The translations under genes were made by a program, and so were the position numbers. A stretch of DNA of 64,000 nt from Prostheceraeus crozeri (taxonomy: Eukaryota; Platyhelminthes; Polycladida; Euryleptidae). Below, one piece after another: positions 26,690 through 38,160 of this stretch. The DNA is taken from assembly GCA_907163375.1 (NCBI GenBank), contig CAJQUW010013614.1, positions 1 to 64,000 of the forward strand. Reading direction: 5' to 3'. Numbering within the stretch: position 1 is the first letter of the stretch; every line of letters starts with the position of its first letter. The notes under the pieces are model-generated. The model saw only the letters and a program-made list of their open reading frames with translations. It searched no databases and had not been told where the DNA came from.

Positions 26690-28706
26690 TAATAATAATA
26701 ATAAATCATTTTATTGAGAATAATCACAACCCCAATATTGAGAAGCGTGGGGCACGAAGTTAACACAACAGAGTCACTTGATAAAAATCTTGACAAAAGA
26801 AAACCTAATGCAAATCAACTTTTTACAAAGAGAAATTGCTATTGTATAGCTTTGACATTTCTATGAAGTAACTATTAGCACGTACAGCGGCGGTTTTCAT
26901 TGGCAAACAAAACTTTTGTGAGTTTTCAAAAAAGGTAAGAGTCAAGTAGTGGAGTGGATGACCACGGTCTGAAATTATGTCCTGAAACATCCGGACACCA
27001 ATCACAGTTCTTCGATAACTCACAGGTAGAAATTGAGCACAGTCACAGTTGGATTTAAGAATTATGCCATGAGCTCGGCGATGGATCCTTTGAGTGTCAT
27101 TCGAGATTCCACATGTGAGATGAACAAATAGTGGTGAGGCTTCGGATAATACCGTTCTGGTAAATTAAAATCAGTTGGTCCTTGTTGAGATAATCTCGAA
27201 GTTGCCTCACAACGAGAAGTTGAGAACTAGCTTTCTTGCACACTACGTGAAAGTGACGCTTCCATTTGAAATGTTCATCAAAGATCACACCTACGATGCG
27301 TAACTCCGATTTCACGGGAATATCCGGAATGATGAAAGGCACTCTTGAAAAAGATTTCCTGCGGCTTATAAAAATTTGATGACTTTTCACCTTTATCAGT
27401 ATTCGATTAGTGGCTGCCCAGTTCACAACGGCCTCGTATTGCTTATGAAGTGATGATACATCATCTTTCTCCTTAACACTCGCAGTAAGATATATGTCGT
27501 CTGCGTATTTGACCATGCACGTCTGTTCATTAGAGTCAATAATCAGATCAGACACAAAAAAACTTAAAAATCAAATGTACAAGTGACGATCCCTGAGGGA
27601 CCCCACTGAGCATGGTTCCGTATGGCTACAAAGCCACACAGATTCATCTTCTGCATTAGCAAATTATGCGATATTTTGTCAAAACCTTTAAGCGTATCGA
27701 TGGACAGTAAATGGCACGCTGTAACTTCAGGTTCTTGTATACTTTAAGTCTTCCATGCTGATAAGGGCGCATACAGAAGAGCTTTTCGGTCTGTATGCAA
27801 CTTATTGGCTGTCATAACGGCGTATAAATTCAGTTTTTGTTCGTCGTAGCAAACATTTTTCAAATAGTCTTTCGGGAATGTGTAATACCGAAATCGGTCG
27901 AATTTCTGTTATATTGGGTGGATTCGTTTTCGGAATAGGAGATATGTCTGCATCTTTCCCCATTTGCGGCAAATTGATCACTTGCAAACATTTCTTGAAC
28001 AATAAACACAGAGGTCACTAAGCTTACTCCATGCAACAAAAGGAATATGATCTGAGCCTGCGCTTTTCTTAGGATTTACTTTTTTCAGCATGGTATTAAT
28101 TTCATTTTCTGGAAATTGAAAATACACTATAAACAGAAAATAACTGTTTTCGCTGTTTCTGAACTCTTTGTCAGGCATAAATTGAGCCAAGATATTGTCT
28201 TTCACCCTATTGAAGATAGTATTTACATCACAATTCGGCATGCATTTAGGATGCCAATCACCTTTCGCCTTTGATTCCCTGATGACACTTTTATAAACAC
28301 CCCATATGGATCCCTGCTCTTCCACTATTTGTTGGTCCCAATTTCTTTTGGCATTATCAATAAGCTGCTTCACCTTGTCTATGTAGTGCCTATGCAATGC
28401 CCAGCCCTTGCATTTGTAAGCCCTGTATATTTTGCTTATGATAACTTCGATCACATTTGTCATCCATGGAGGTTCTCGGAGCGATCGCTTGACAATATCA
28501 AATGTGATTAGATCGATAGCTGAATGAAAGTGATGATAAAAAGCGCTACACATATCATCAAGATCACTGCTGTCAAATATTTCAATCCAGTCGAGGCTTG
28601 CAAGATAGCTCACAGCAAGAATCTGGTTTGATTCCGTGAAGTCAATAACCTTAATCTCACGTTCATCAATTATTAATTCGTCCAAGGGTTTTAGAATAAC
28701 AACATT
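26690..28706 (-). mobile_element. LINE retrotransposon, 3' portion (continues at 36023)
   Basis: Minus-strand non-LTR element. The 3' end lies at about 26692 with a (TTA)n tail after ctcaataaaatgattt. Coding remains: 27097-27555 includes MVKYADDIYLTAS (catalytic YADD) and KSELRIVGVIFDEHFKW; 27802-28002 has DADISPIPKTNPPNITEIRP followed by ISVLHIPERLF (reverse transcriptase palm and finger); 27978-28685 is the linker between endonuclease and reverse transcriptase (LREPPWMTNVIEVIISKIYR, then NPKKSAGSDHIPF). Several frame changes make it inactive. At 28707 it is interrupted by a Harbinger element and resumes at 36023 with endonuclease sequence. Confidence 0.85.
26692..26711. repeat. (TAA)n tail of the LINE
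   Basis: taataataataataataaat at the 3' end of the minus-strand LINE, typical of non-LTR elements with simple-repeat tails. Confidence 0.7.
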
Positions 28707-28989
28707 GGGTGGGTTTCTACGAAAATCACTCTGATTATTTAGATCAATGCTCGACCACGTTGGCTACGTAGATAACAGTGTCTAAATCGGGTTTCTGCAC
28801 GCTCTGTGTTAAGTAGCACAAGTGTCGACAGGGTACCCTGTCGAAAACGGTTTCTGAGAACTTGACGATTAGACGATGACGATATAAAATAGGTCATCAT
28901 GACGTCATTTACTGTTTCGACCATTCACATGCCTTCCAGTTTCATTCTTTCTCTCCGAATGAAGTTGTCATTAATCAAGGACTGTCAGC

Positions 28990-31771
28990 ATGGCAAGTAG
29001 TGCTGCGAATGGTAGCTCTAAAGTTGAGGTGCAAAGTGGGATGAAAAGAGAAAATTACTCCTCACTTGAGAAAGAATATCTCATAGAACTCGTTAAAGAA
29101 AGAGCCTCTGTTATCGAAAATTGTCAGAATTCACCATTAATCAATATAAAGAAGAACAAGTGCTGGAAAGAAATAGCATGCAAGTTCAATGACAACTTTC
29201 CCGCGAAAGCTCCATCTGATACAACCAAAACTCAGGAACTTATACCGTCGACTGAAAGCTGACGCAAAGAAAGAACACTCAATACACAAGAAGTCATTAA
29301 AGAAAACTGGAGGCGGGCCACCACCTCCTGAGCCATCCACACAGTCTCAAGCTCTAATCGAAATGTGCCCGAACATAGCATTTGAACTCCATAATCCGAT
29401 TGACGACGATTCATCGATGACTACAAGTCCTTCTAAGGCAATGGATTCAATCAGTGAAGTAGTTCCTATTGAAGCCTTGGATTCACAGACGGCGGCGGAT
29501 TCAAAGACTGCGGTGACCCCTAATGCTGGCGATTCATCAGTTGAGAGTAAGTTATCCATTGTATGTTTTTACTTGAACATAAATATGTTTTTACATGTTT
29601 ACCGCACACACTCGCGTATAGCCTAGGTCTCAAATTCAACGACGAAAACATGAGAGAAAAACCTGGGGTGATTTATAAGCGGGTCATTACTAGCACGCCG
29701 CCTAGATCTCTTACGACAGGCAGCAAATTCTGCTTTTGAGTAGCAGCGTGAACTTGCTGTAAAACCTATCGTGATTACATGCCTATTCCTTTAGGCATAT
29801 GCTACACCTACTCTATGTACGTTTGTCCTAGGTGTATCTAGCTGCGTTTATGTCGAATAAAGCCGTGTTAAGCAGGGGCGTCGCCAGGATTTTTCGAAGG
29901 CAGGGACGGTCTAGAAAACCCTAGGCGGACCGCCTAAATTTTGCCATCATCTGTCCATCTATTCGAACATCCATCTATCCATCAGACACATCAATTAACA
30001 TAATTTAGTTGCATAGTTATACGTAATTTTTGTGTGACTAAAAAGCCACTATGTGTTACATTTACTACATGAAGGTGACTTATATCTAAGGTGCCTTATT
30101 CACGTTTGCCATATTATTGAATAAGTTTTGTTATATTCGTATATCGAATTATTACGAATGCAGCGACTTTTTAGCTCATCAAAGTTAAAAGTCTAAGTTT
30201 ACAAGGCTCAGAACTCATGCAAATTATTTCTATCACATGGAAATCTTTTACTGCTGATGTCGAAGGGGGCGCCCGCACCTTCGCCTCCCCCTGGCGACGC
30301 CACTGGTGTTAGGTTACTGTTTGGATTCGATGTTTAGGGGGGCGGCTTATGCGCGAGTCAATGATTTTGGACATGGACTCGGTTTTTAGGGGAACTTATA
30401 GGCGAGCATTTATGGTGCATGTACCTAATTACATACTTATCATAGCAAACTTGGTGCAATATGGCTCTTGAGTGTGCCATATTAGGAATCATATCATCAG
30501 TTCTGAGACGTTAGTGTGAATTTTTTGCTGACTTGTCTTGGTTTCTATAAAACGAGTATAAATAAGCTTCCGAATAAATTATTAAATATGCAAACGAGGC
30601 TTTGAAACTTGGAAATACGAGTATGGTCAAAGCTCAACATTTCGGACTTGGATAATTCAGATTCTGGTTAATGAAGATCGCCGTTTTCTGGGAATAGCTC
30701 TACATGTACAGTGTACATCTCATATTTTGCTGGTTACTTTAAACTTCCAGTAGGCCTATGATTGAACATTGAACTCATTAGTAACTGTCTTGATGTTTTT
30801 GAAGTCTTGACTGTAATCTTCATATTTTTAGCCTTTTTTCGTACTTTAGATACTGTTGGCCTAACCAACTACATGTTGTAGGCACATTGGTTATTCGAGT
30901 GTATAAAGCTTAAAATCAGAACTTACGATGTCTAGTGCATAGGCCATAGGCCCTACCTAAGTTTTGTTTTACAAGAAGCTTTGTATGACTAAACTGCTTT
31001 CTTCGGTCATACATTTTTTAATATATCGATGCTGCATGCAATCATTGCAAAGAGAAGTAAAAGTAGCATGGCATCAGTGTAAATCGAAAGATTCGTATGA
31101 ATATATCTATATACGGTGTAGGCCTACGCATATTTCACTAAGTGTGTAACTTCATTATAAAAGAAATATAACGATGTAAAATGATATCATTTTAAAAATA
31201 AAATGACATCATTGCCGATCATAGGTTCGAATGCTATCCTAAGAATGCTTACAGCCTTCTCGTGGAGACGATGGTACGTCAGCATTTTCCTTTGTAGCCA
31301 AGCTTCATCACGATCGTCGATTATTATCTTAGATTATTTTTAAAGAACTCGTCATCCATGGCGGGTCAGACGAACGGAAACGAACGGTTCTGGATGGAAA
31401 ATACAAATCGAAGAGACATAGGAATTGTAGGCTAAATACCACTTATATTGAGTGTTCAGTTATTATTAGTTTACCCGTTGATTTAATAATCCTCCAGTTG
31501 ATTAGTATTTCCCTACATGTAGTATATCCAATTTTAAGTTGTAGCATATATTTTTTCTATTTCAGAAGGAAAAAGAAATCTAAGTTTGAGGGACAAGTGC
31601 ATCTTAGTGGAGCACACGAAGCGTCTAGAGCTCCTAGACTGGAAAATAAAGAATGCCATCATTGAGCATGAAATACTGTCAGCCATGAGAGTAACAACTT
31701 CTGATGCATGTGAGATGGATATCGTCAAAACACTTCATAATCTGAATCATGCGAACTCTTCCTATGATTAG
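28990..31771 (+). pseudogene. Harbinger Myb/SANT-like DNA-binding protein, two exons
   Basis: Exon 1 (28990-29546) starts MASSAANGSSKVEVQSGMKR and contains a Myb/SANT-like domain, RENYSSLEKEYLIELVKERA ... NKCWKEIACKFND, then LRNLYRRLKADAKKEHSIHK and a Gly/Pro/Ser-rich linker. The donor gtaagt is at 29547. Exon 2 (31566-31771) follows ttctatttcag and encodes LVEHTKRLELLDWKIKNAII to a TAG. An extra A in a run near 29230 shifts the frame within exon 1, so this copy is broken once. In Harbinger elements this protein carries the transposase into the nucleus and binds element ends. The 2-kb intron contains the MITE at 29873-30305. Confidence 0.8.
29873..30305. mobile_element. hAT-type MITE in the Harbinger intron
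   Basis: 433 bases with inverted ends CAGGGGCGTCGCCAGGA / CCCTGGCGACGCCACTG and 8-base flanks gtgttaag (29865-29872) and gtgttagg (30306-30313), a hAT-length duplication with one mismatch. No coding capacity. Confidence 0.8.
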
Positions 31772-31972
31772 GATTTGTGGATTTTGAGCCATAAAATGAA
31801 AAATACAATCATGCTTCATGGAATATAATCTTTTTCCAATCATTCACAATGTGTTCATTGAGCACTAATACATACTTAACGTATTAACATTAATATGAAA
31901 ATAAACTGCAGAAACACGAAATGTACGAGTACATGTATGTGAAACTCTTATAGCATTGGATGACATAGGCAT

Positions 31973-33025
31973 TCATCTTCTAAAATGAGAAATAATGATG
32001 CTCCTGCAAAATGCATTTCCCTCAGTAGTGTTTGAGGCGGTTCCAGTATTGAAAGAAACCCTATCTGTGTCTAGGTCAACAGTAGGCCTACTCGTGTGAG
32101 GTTCATCCACGAAAGTAGAACTGTGGTTTAAAGTAATGAATAACTGCACATGCAACAATGATGTTCATTGCTGTATCGATCTTAACGCGGATTCGGGAAT
32201 CTGGTCCCAAAATAGAAAATCGCCGCTTCCAAATACCGAATAACCGTTCAATCACATTTCTAGCTACGCTGTGAAAATAATTGTACTGCTCTTCTTCGTG
32301 TGAGGATGGATTCGTTACAGGAGTCAACGTATATGTCCTGGCTGCATATCCTCCGTCTCCTCGTAAAATTCCTGCGATAGATCCATTTTCCAGCTTTGAT
32401 TTTAAGGACGACTCTCATTGGAGATTTTAGAGTCATGTGTCGCACCTGGCAAGAGTGCAACAATGCTGCGAATACAATATTCGGTATCGCCAACAACCTG
32501 AACATTTAATGAACAATATCCTTTGCGATTTACAAATGCAGTTTCATTTCGGCCACCCGGTGATTGAATTTTAACATGAGTGCAGTCGATCGCACCGATT
32601 ATGTTATTCATCTTAGACAGCTTTCTGAATCCCTCGCTGATCGCCATTTTTTCTTCGTCTTTAGGAAAGAATACAAATTATGATCGCAAGCTTCCAATAT
32701 CTCGGCTTATTCCCTGTAATATTCTACACACCGTAGTTTCATGAAGTCCATAATGATCGCCGACACACATTTGGTAGGACCCAGTAGCATAACAATCCAA
32801 GGCCACTAATAAATCCGTTAAGGGATTTGTCAAAGTTTTTCTAGAAGAAAGCATTTGTCGCAACTGAAGAAATTGTTCTTTATCCATTCAGAATCGGAAT
32901 CGGAAACAGAAATTTCGATCACTGAATTTTGAGACTGGATTTAAGTGATCGCGTAAGCTTCGAAAAATGTGTTGTCTTGCAAGTTGTTCGTCGTACGTTT
33001 CGTAGTAATAATCGAATGAATCCAT
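31973..33025 (-). pseudogene. HARBI1-type transposase of the Harbinger
   Basis: The start MDSFDYYYETYDEQLARQHI is at 33025. A TGA stands where CGA (Arg) would be expected just before MDKEQFLQL (32887), a CpG-type change. Then come LLVALDCYATGSYQMCVGDH and VCRILQGISRDI (helix-turn-helix). After a phase change, 32402-32647 gives NNIIGAIDCTHVKIQSPGGR (first Asp) and YCSLNVQVVGD (second Asp region); 32103-32327 gives VARNVIERLFGIWKRRF with the catalytic Glu. At least three lesions. The order of motifs is that of PIF/Harbinger DDE transposases. Confidence 0.85.
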
Positions 33026-33141
33026 CACATTCACAGCTCACAGCGACAGCAGACGCGAAAGTGAAGTACAAATGACGAGAATTTTCCTAAGTTGTCAACC
33101 AAGTCAATAACCCTAACTACAGTTTAACCCGTTCAACTCGG

Positions 33142-33162
33142 ATGTCGAGCGCTGCTCGACAT
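33142..33162. repeat. Subterminal palindrome, left end of piggyBac
   Basis: The 21-base word ATGTCGAGCGCTGCTCGACAT, a near-perfect inverted repeat of the half-site ATGTCGAGC, one base inside the left terminal repeat. Three more copies lie at the right end (35708-35816). Confidence 0.8.
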
Positions 33163-33538
33163 GAGATATCTGTTCTCTGAAGCGAATATTTGAATTCATC
33201 ACTCCTCTCCGTGAGCGAATAGACATCACTGGCAAGTTAGCTCAGGAGCGAATAAAATTTCTGACATTCCTCATCTTTCTAACTTTGTTTTAGAATGAAT
33301 AGCTAGGGATATTCTTTTGTAGTTGACATAGGCCTAGCCACTATTTGACGCACTTCATCTAGCTACATGTAGTCTACATGACACAGTTAGCCTCTTGTCA
33401 TGTGATCGATGGAGATTGGATAATTCTTAGGGAAATGGCAGGTTATTTAGTATTCACCGATGTATCCCAAAAAGAACAAGTTATATCCACTATACATGTA
33501 TGCATGTACTGCACAAAACATGAGAAAAGTCACAGACG

Positions 33539-35293
33539 TCAGTGCTGGAAGCAAGGGTCGATACACAGACCCGGATTGACTGGACAATCCGGGCACATGT
33601 ACCGGCTCTCCTTTCGCAATCCATTGCGATGGCAGAGTCGGCAGCGTTTGGTCGACCGCGGTTTGGCGGGCGTGCTGGGTACCTTGATGGCTTGATGCCC
33701 GACCTTGATGGACTTTGAAGGGCGGCCACGGGAATTTCGACGTTTGCCTGAAAAATCAAATCAATCGAACATCAATACACTTCTTTAGACTTATTTACAA
33801 ATGATTATCTTACCTGTCTTCATCATTGTCCTTTCGATGAAAGTAAGCGTGAATTTCAGGAACGGCTGTCTGCCACCATCGGAGCAGTAGGCAACATGCG
33901 CATTCATCAGAAGTCTCTGTATCAGATGAAGGCCGTATTTAGTCATCCAATTCAAACTCTTCCGAGTAACATCATATCGCTGTATCAAACTATCCGTGCG
34001 ATCAACTCCGCCCATTTTTGCATTGTATTTCAGGATCGTTGTTGGCTTGTCAATCAACTCTTCATTTCCACCTTTCTTTATTCTGTTTATTGGGACTGTG
34101 CCTGCCGATTCTTCAGTATCGAGGACGTAGATATTCTTCGTTCCGCTCTGCTTTTTGTCCACGAACTTCGAGCACAAGAGTGATCCCTTCCTCGCAAAAG
34201 TCGTTTCAAAGGCATGAGAGTGCAAGCTCTTCAGTATGTCGGGAACGCGTCGATTTTCCCGCCATGTGCCGGTGAAGTAAGTTCCCTTGCTCAAAAGGTA
34301 TGACGCAAGGTTTTCGCTGGTAAAGAAGTTGTCAGTCACTACATGATGGCCAAGATGAAACAGTGGCTTCGTTAGATGCAAAACGATCTTCGACGCAAAA
34401 GGCATATCGTTGAACTCTCCAAAATCGATGTTCTTCTGTGACACATACGTTTCAAAATTGAACAGATATCCAGTGTCACTTTCACACAAAGCGTAAGTCT
34501 TCACACCATACCGTGCTCTCTTCGACGGGATGTACTGCTTGTACATAAATCGCCCTCTAAAAAGCAACAGAGTCTCGTCAACGCTGAGATACTTTGAGGG
34601 GTGGTATATCTCCTTGCAAATAGATTTAACACAATCCAGAAATGGACGGATTTTCCTCAAGACGTCGTTGTCTGGTAATTGAGTGTAATCAGCGAAGCGA
34701 ATGTATCGAAGCAGTTGCAAAAATCGATCCCGTGTTAGCGATTCCTCTTGAGCGAAATAAGGCGTACTGATGTCATCCGTCGACCAATATGATTGAAACG
34801 TGGGCTTCCTAACAATTCCCATGAGAAGAGTCAGGCACAGAAACTTCCTCAACTCGGCACTGTTGGTAGGCTTCCACTTCGAATCACCTGACAGTTGGGC
34901 ACGGATGTTTGTAAATTCCACCAACATGTCGACAAGACAAGGTGAAATAAAGAGGTCACAGTACTTTAGGATGAGTTCGTCGTCGTCGTCATTTGATGAA
35001 GGTTTCAAATCACTTCTAGTTCCAGACACCGCGATGAAGGGGTCGACATCGCATCCCTGGTCGTCCTCTGGAAACACAATCCTCCAGTCATCAAAACTGT
35101 CGGAGTCATCGTCATCAGAACTAGACGACTCACTTTCCGATTCTACAGTTTCGTCGACGTCCATGGCGTTCCCATCCTCATCCGACGGCTGGTCTTCCTC
35201 ATGGTCACTTATGTCCAGTGCTGATGTCCCACGCTGGCCTCCTCTCAAATTCTCGATTGCAGTTAACAAAGCAGCGCGTCGTCCAGTAGCCAT
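33539..35293 (-). CDS. piggyBac transposase with C-terminal cysteine-rich domain
   Basis: Start ATG at 35293 (MATGRRAALLTAIENLRGGQ), exon 1 to 33814, intron 33748-33813 (gtaaga ... tttttcag), exon 2 from 33747 to TGA at 33539. The N terminus has an acidic Ser/Asp/Glu-rich region. The catalytic domain shows SVDETLLLFRGRFMYKQYIP (first Asp), HHVVTDNFFTSENLASYLL (second Asp) and YNAKMGGVDRTDSLIQRYDV (later Asp). Exon 2 encodes RCRLCHRNGLRKESRYMCPD, then CPVNPGLCIDPCFQH, the zinc-binding cysteine-rich domain that binds the element ends. Total about 563 residues, normal for the family. No frameshift or stop was seen, so it could be functional. Confidence 0.92.
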
Positions 35294-35707
35294 CTCGATC
35301 ACACCAAAAATGATTCACAATGGAATGAATACCTACATAGTTACTCGTTCGCGTAAGCACTGAGCGCTTCAGACCTCGCAGATATCTATGATTCAATTTT
35401 CTCAATGTCAGTCGCATTGTGAGCGAGGCAATATCATTGAATTGATTACTCATCATTCAAACAACCAGATGACAAAAATCAGATGACTAACTGTCCGTCG
35501 GACATAAACAGCTACTAGAAATTGTAGAATTCATACGTGATATTTTGAGCAAGTTTGTTGCAATTGATTTTCTTCTTTTCGATTAATCGGAAGGCACTAC
35601 AATGATACAGGCTGATAGCCTGATTCACATGTACTTAGACATAAGAAAAAAAGTACAAACATGTACAATAGAAACCAAGAGAGCATCTTACAAGTTCAAG
35701 CAAATGC

Positions 35708-35816
35708 ATGTCGAGCAGCGCTCGACATCCGCTCCTGAGGGAGTAATTCAGATGTCGAGCGCCGCTCGACATCCGCTCCTGAGGTGGTAATTCAGATGTC
35801 GAGCGCCGCTCGACAT
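35708..35816. repeat. Three tandem subterminal palindromes, right end of piggyBac
   Basis: ATGTCGAGCRSCGCTCGACAT-type 21-base palindromes at 35708-35728, 35752-35772 and 35796-35816, spaced exactly 44 bases apart and separated by cgctcctgagg...taattcag spacers. With the single copy at the left end (33142-33162) they make an asymmetric 1+3 arrangement. Likely transposase-binding sites; inferred from position and symmetry. Confidence 0.8.
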
Positions 35817-36022
35817 CCGCTTCTGAAGGTTGAAATGTCATAGATTTATTCGAGTTGAACGGGTTAAAACAGGGTGCGAGACCTTGTCTAAATTTTGACG
35901 AAAATCTCGATCACGTTGACGTTCGTAAAACAAACGTAGAAACTCAGATTTGCAGTCAACCACGTCATTCTAGCATTTAAACAACGTTAACCTGCAAAAT
36001 CAGATGCCGTAGAAACCCACCC

Positions 36023-36130
36023 ATTATGATCACTAGCACCAATGGAGGAGCAATGATAGGCTCTTCATAGTTTTGCACATGATCATCTGGTATCAATATC
36101 AAGTCAAGTGCAGCGTCATGTCATGTAGGC
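36023..36130 (-). mobile_element. LINE continuation: endonuclease C-terminal end
   Basis: Minus strand reads LDLILIPDDHVQNYEEPIIA and, in a neighbouring frame across the Harbinger site, IGASDHNVVILKP. The LDLI...SDH...V pair is the conserved end of the apurinic-type endonuclease of LINEs, and the ILKP end leads straight into the linker at 28685. This shows the LINE was split by the Harbinger. How far it extends to the right is unclear. Confidence 0.7.
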
Positions 36131-36737
36131 TTGGTAATGATGTTTTTTACAGAAAAATTGGTTTCAAGAAAAGCTGAGTCTCCCACGAGTGAATCTATCT
36201 ACGAACATGATATCATAATTAGGATTACAATTCAATATTCCATCAACAATCGATATAACATAATATTATGTGTCAGACTCGAGGAAACTGGAATGTCCAC
36301 AAAAAAATGTTTGATAAACTCATGTAGTAAGGATTGTTATTGCAAGAGTTTGTCTTCCTTAGATATTCGACGACGAGCGCAGTCATTGAAGCTATTGAAC
36401 TTTATTTCACGCAATCATCATATTTTGAATGACTTGCTCCCGCGCATCTTCAGCGGGTACATTTCTGCTGCCTGATAGACGCAATGTAAAACACAGCCGA
36501 TCATTTATTTTGTATGCAACATGCTCTATTTTAAGTCCTCTTCACAAAAGGCAATCTGTACACCGCCATTGTAAAAGACGATTTTCATTCTGATAGAATA
36601 CACGCCTATTTTTATTATATTATTGTTATTATCTATATATACTTAATGATTTTTTATTTTGTAGGCCTACGTGTACTCGCTGTTATCATCTAATTGATGT
36701 ATATCATCATGTGCTTTATAATAAATGATTTTCTTAA

Positions 36738-36755
36738 AATATATATATATATATA
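36738..36755. repeat. (AT)n microsatellite at the mariner insertion point
   Basis: A run of AT dinucleotides directly left of the mariner element, whose TA target lies at its end. Confidence 0.8.
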
Positions 36756-38158
36756 CAGCGCGCTCATTAAGCCACTGTGCACCTAATAAATCAATGCATG
36801 CGCAGTACTTTGTCGCTTAGAAATAGATCGCCATGGCACTATAAAAAGTGAAGTTTCTTGTAGAAACATCGACTTCTGTGTAATCACAAAATATCTATTT
36901 ACATACTACAAAAACATTTGAAAATGTCAACCTTGTTCACGAATACAAATGTCAATTCGACGTCTCATATTCTCAAACATTTGGTGAATTTCATCATGCC
37001 TGATAGCGTCAATTTACAGTCGGTTGTTTTCTCTGGACTCCTGTAGATTTCGTGACCTGCTTCCGCAAACCTCCTGCTTCAACGCTAACCACCAGTAAAA
37101 GTCCAAGACATTCAAATCCGGGATCTCGGATGCCAAGCTCCTTCAAAGATAACTCTTGTTTGAAATATTCCCCTAAAATATCGAATAGAGGAATTGGCGG
37201 TATGCGCAGTTGCTCCATCTTGCTGGAAATAAGCAGTCAAACTTTCATCGTCACTTAATTCGTCAACGAGTGAAGCAATAATTTTGTCAAATAATTGTTG
37301 CAATAATAGTTGAATATCGGCCCAAGCATTCGCATTCTTGATATAAGAGAATGCAATGGCTTCTCACCAAATTCATGTGGGTTTTCACTAGACCATATTC
37401 GGTAACTCTGGCTACTGACATGCCTTAATAGATGAAACCAAGCTTCATCAGAAAAGAAGGTCTTATCGAGCACATTATTTTCATTTAGATTTTCCTTGAA
37501 TCAAACGCAGTACTGAAGACGCTTTTCATGATCGGCATCATTCAATTCATGTTGGCCAAAGATGCGGTACGGATATAGGCCTATGTTCTTTCTTACAGCA
37601 GGATGAGCCGCCCCGAGAGATAGACCCACTTCTTGGGATAAGCGACGCATCGACTTGTTTGGGCAATGAGTCATAGCTTCAGAAATAACATTTTCAGGAA
37701 TAACTAAAGATCACTAAAGATCACTAAAGATTAATGGTCGATCTGAGCATGATGGATCGTGTACCGTCAGCTTTTCTGAACTCACTGATTGGACTCCAAT
37801 CAACGATGAGGCAAATCAGATGCAGGAAGTCTTTCTAAAAACCCCTTCTTCACTTCATTAGTTTATTCCCAATTGGCTCGGAAAACATTTTCGACCATGA
37901 AGTTCTTCTCTCACAATGACAGCATCATGCTTAGCTTCAAAATGCAACGTACTGATCTTCACCGAGTTAGTAGCTGGCAAATGTGAAGTTAAATTCAAAT
38001 TCTAAATCATGTTGAATGTCGCAAGCTACTCAATTGCGCTTCCCAAACGAGCCAGTGACTCTGTGCATGTGATAGATATCTACAATTGTAAGATTACGAC
38101 TGTTTTCTTTGGCAAAACAAAGTTAGAAGAGGTGCACAGTGACTTTATGAACGCCCTG
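36756..38158. mobile_element. Mariner-like DNA transposon
   Basis: Inverted ends CAGCGCGCTCATTAAGCCAC and, complementary at the right, GTGACTTTATGAACGCCCTG, extending inward to tgtgcacct on both sides. TA flanks lie at 36754-36755 and 38159-38160. The element is 1403 bases. The ends differ at several positions, so it is moderately old. The transposase on the minus strand is broken. Confidence 0.88.
37009..37480 (-). pseudogene. Mariner-like transposase remains
   Basis: KTFFSDEAWFHLLRHVSSQS and YRIWSSENPHEFGEKPLHS carry the first catalytic Asp. YFQQDGATAHTANSSIRYF carries the second, followed by FQTRVIFEGAWHPRSRI where the third is expected. This is the pattern of a transposase common in arthropod and marine genomes. 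Frames shift at about 37255-37305, and more N-terminal coding sequence (helix-turn-helix) is degraded up to about 37740. Confidence 0.8.
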
Positions 38159-38160
38159 TA

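Larger units (their letters stand above)
33128..35863. mobile_element. piggyBac transposon, apparently complete
   Basis: Perfect 13-base terminal inverted repeats CCCGTTCAACTCG (33128-33140) and CGAGTTGAACGGG (35851-35863), each flanked by TTAA (33124-33127, 35864-35867), the piggyBac target. The 2736-base element encodes one uninterrupted transposase with a short intron and has palindromic subterminal repeats. No lesion was seen. It sits inside the Harbinger near the 5' side of its transposase gene, so it is younger than that element. Confidence 0.95.
28707..36022. mobile_element. Harbinger DNA transposon with two nested insertions
   Basis: Terminal inverted repeats GGGTGGGTTTCTACG at 28707-28721 and its complement at 36008-36022 are exact, and the flanking att (28704-28706, 36023-36025) is a 3-bp target duplication. 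It encodes a Myb-like DNA-binding protein (+, two exons) and a HARBI1-type transposase (-), the standard two-gene Harbinger layout in convergent orientation. Inside are a hAT-type MITE (29873-30305) in the intron of the first gene and a piggyBac (33128-35863). Without these the element would be about 4.1 kb. It sits inside a LINE, since the endonuclease reading resumes directly beyond 36025. Confidence 0.9.

Noticed and set aside
35602-35841. Open frames across the right end of piggyBac
   Set aside because: They are translations of the palindromic subterminal repeats.
36131-36475. Plus-strand open frame with RRRAQSLKLLNFISRNHHIL, a little like a LINE reverse transcriptase end
   Set aside because: Too short and no catalytic motif; orientation opposite to the adjacent LINE. 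Left uncalled.
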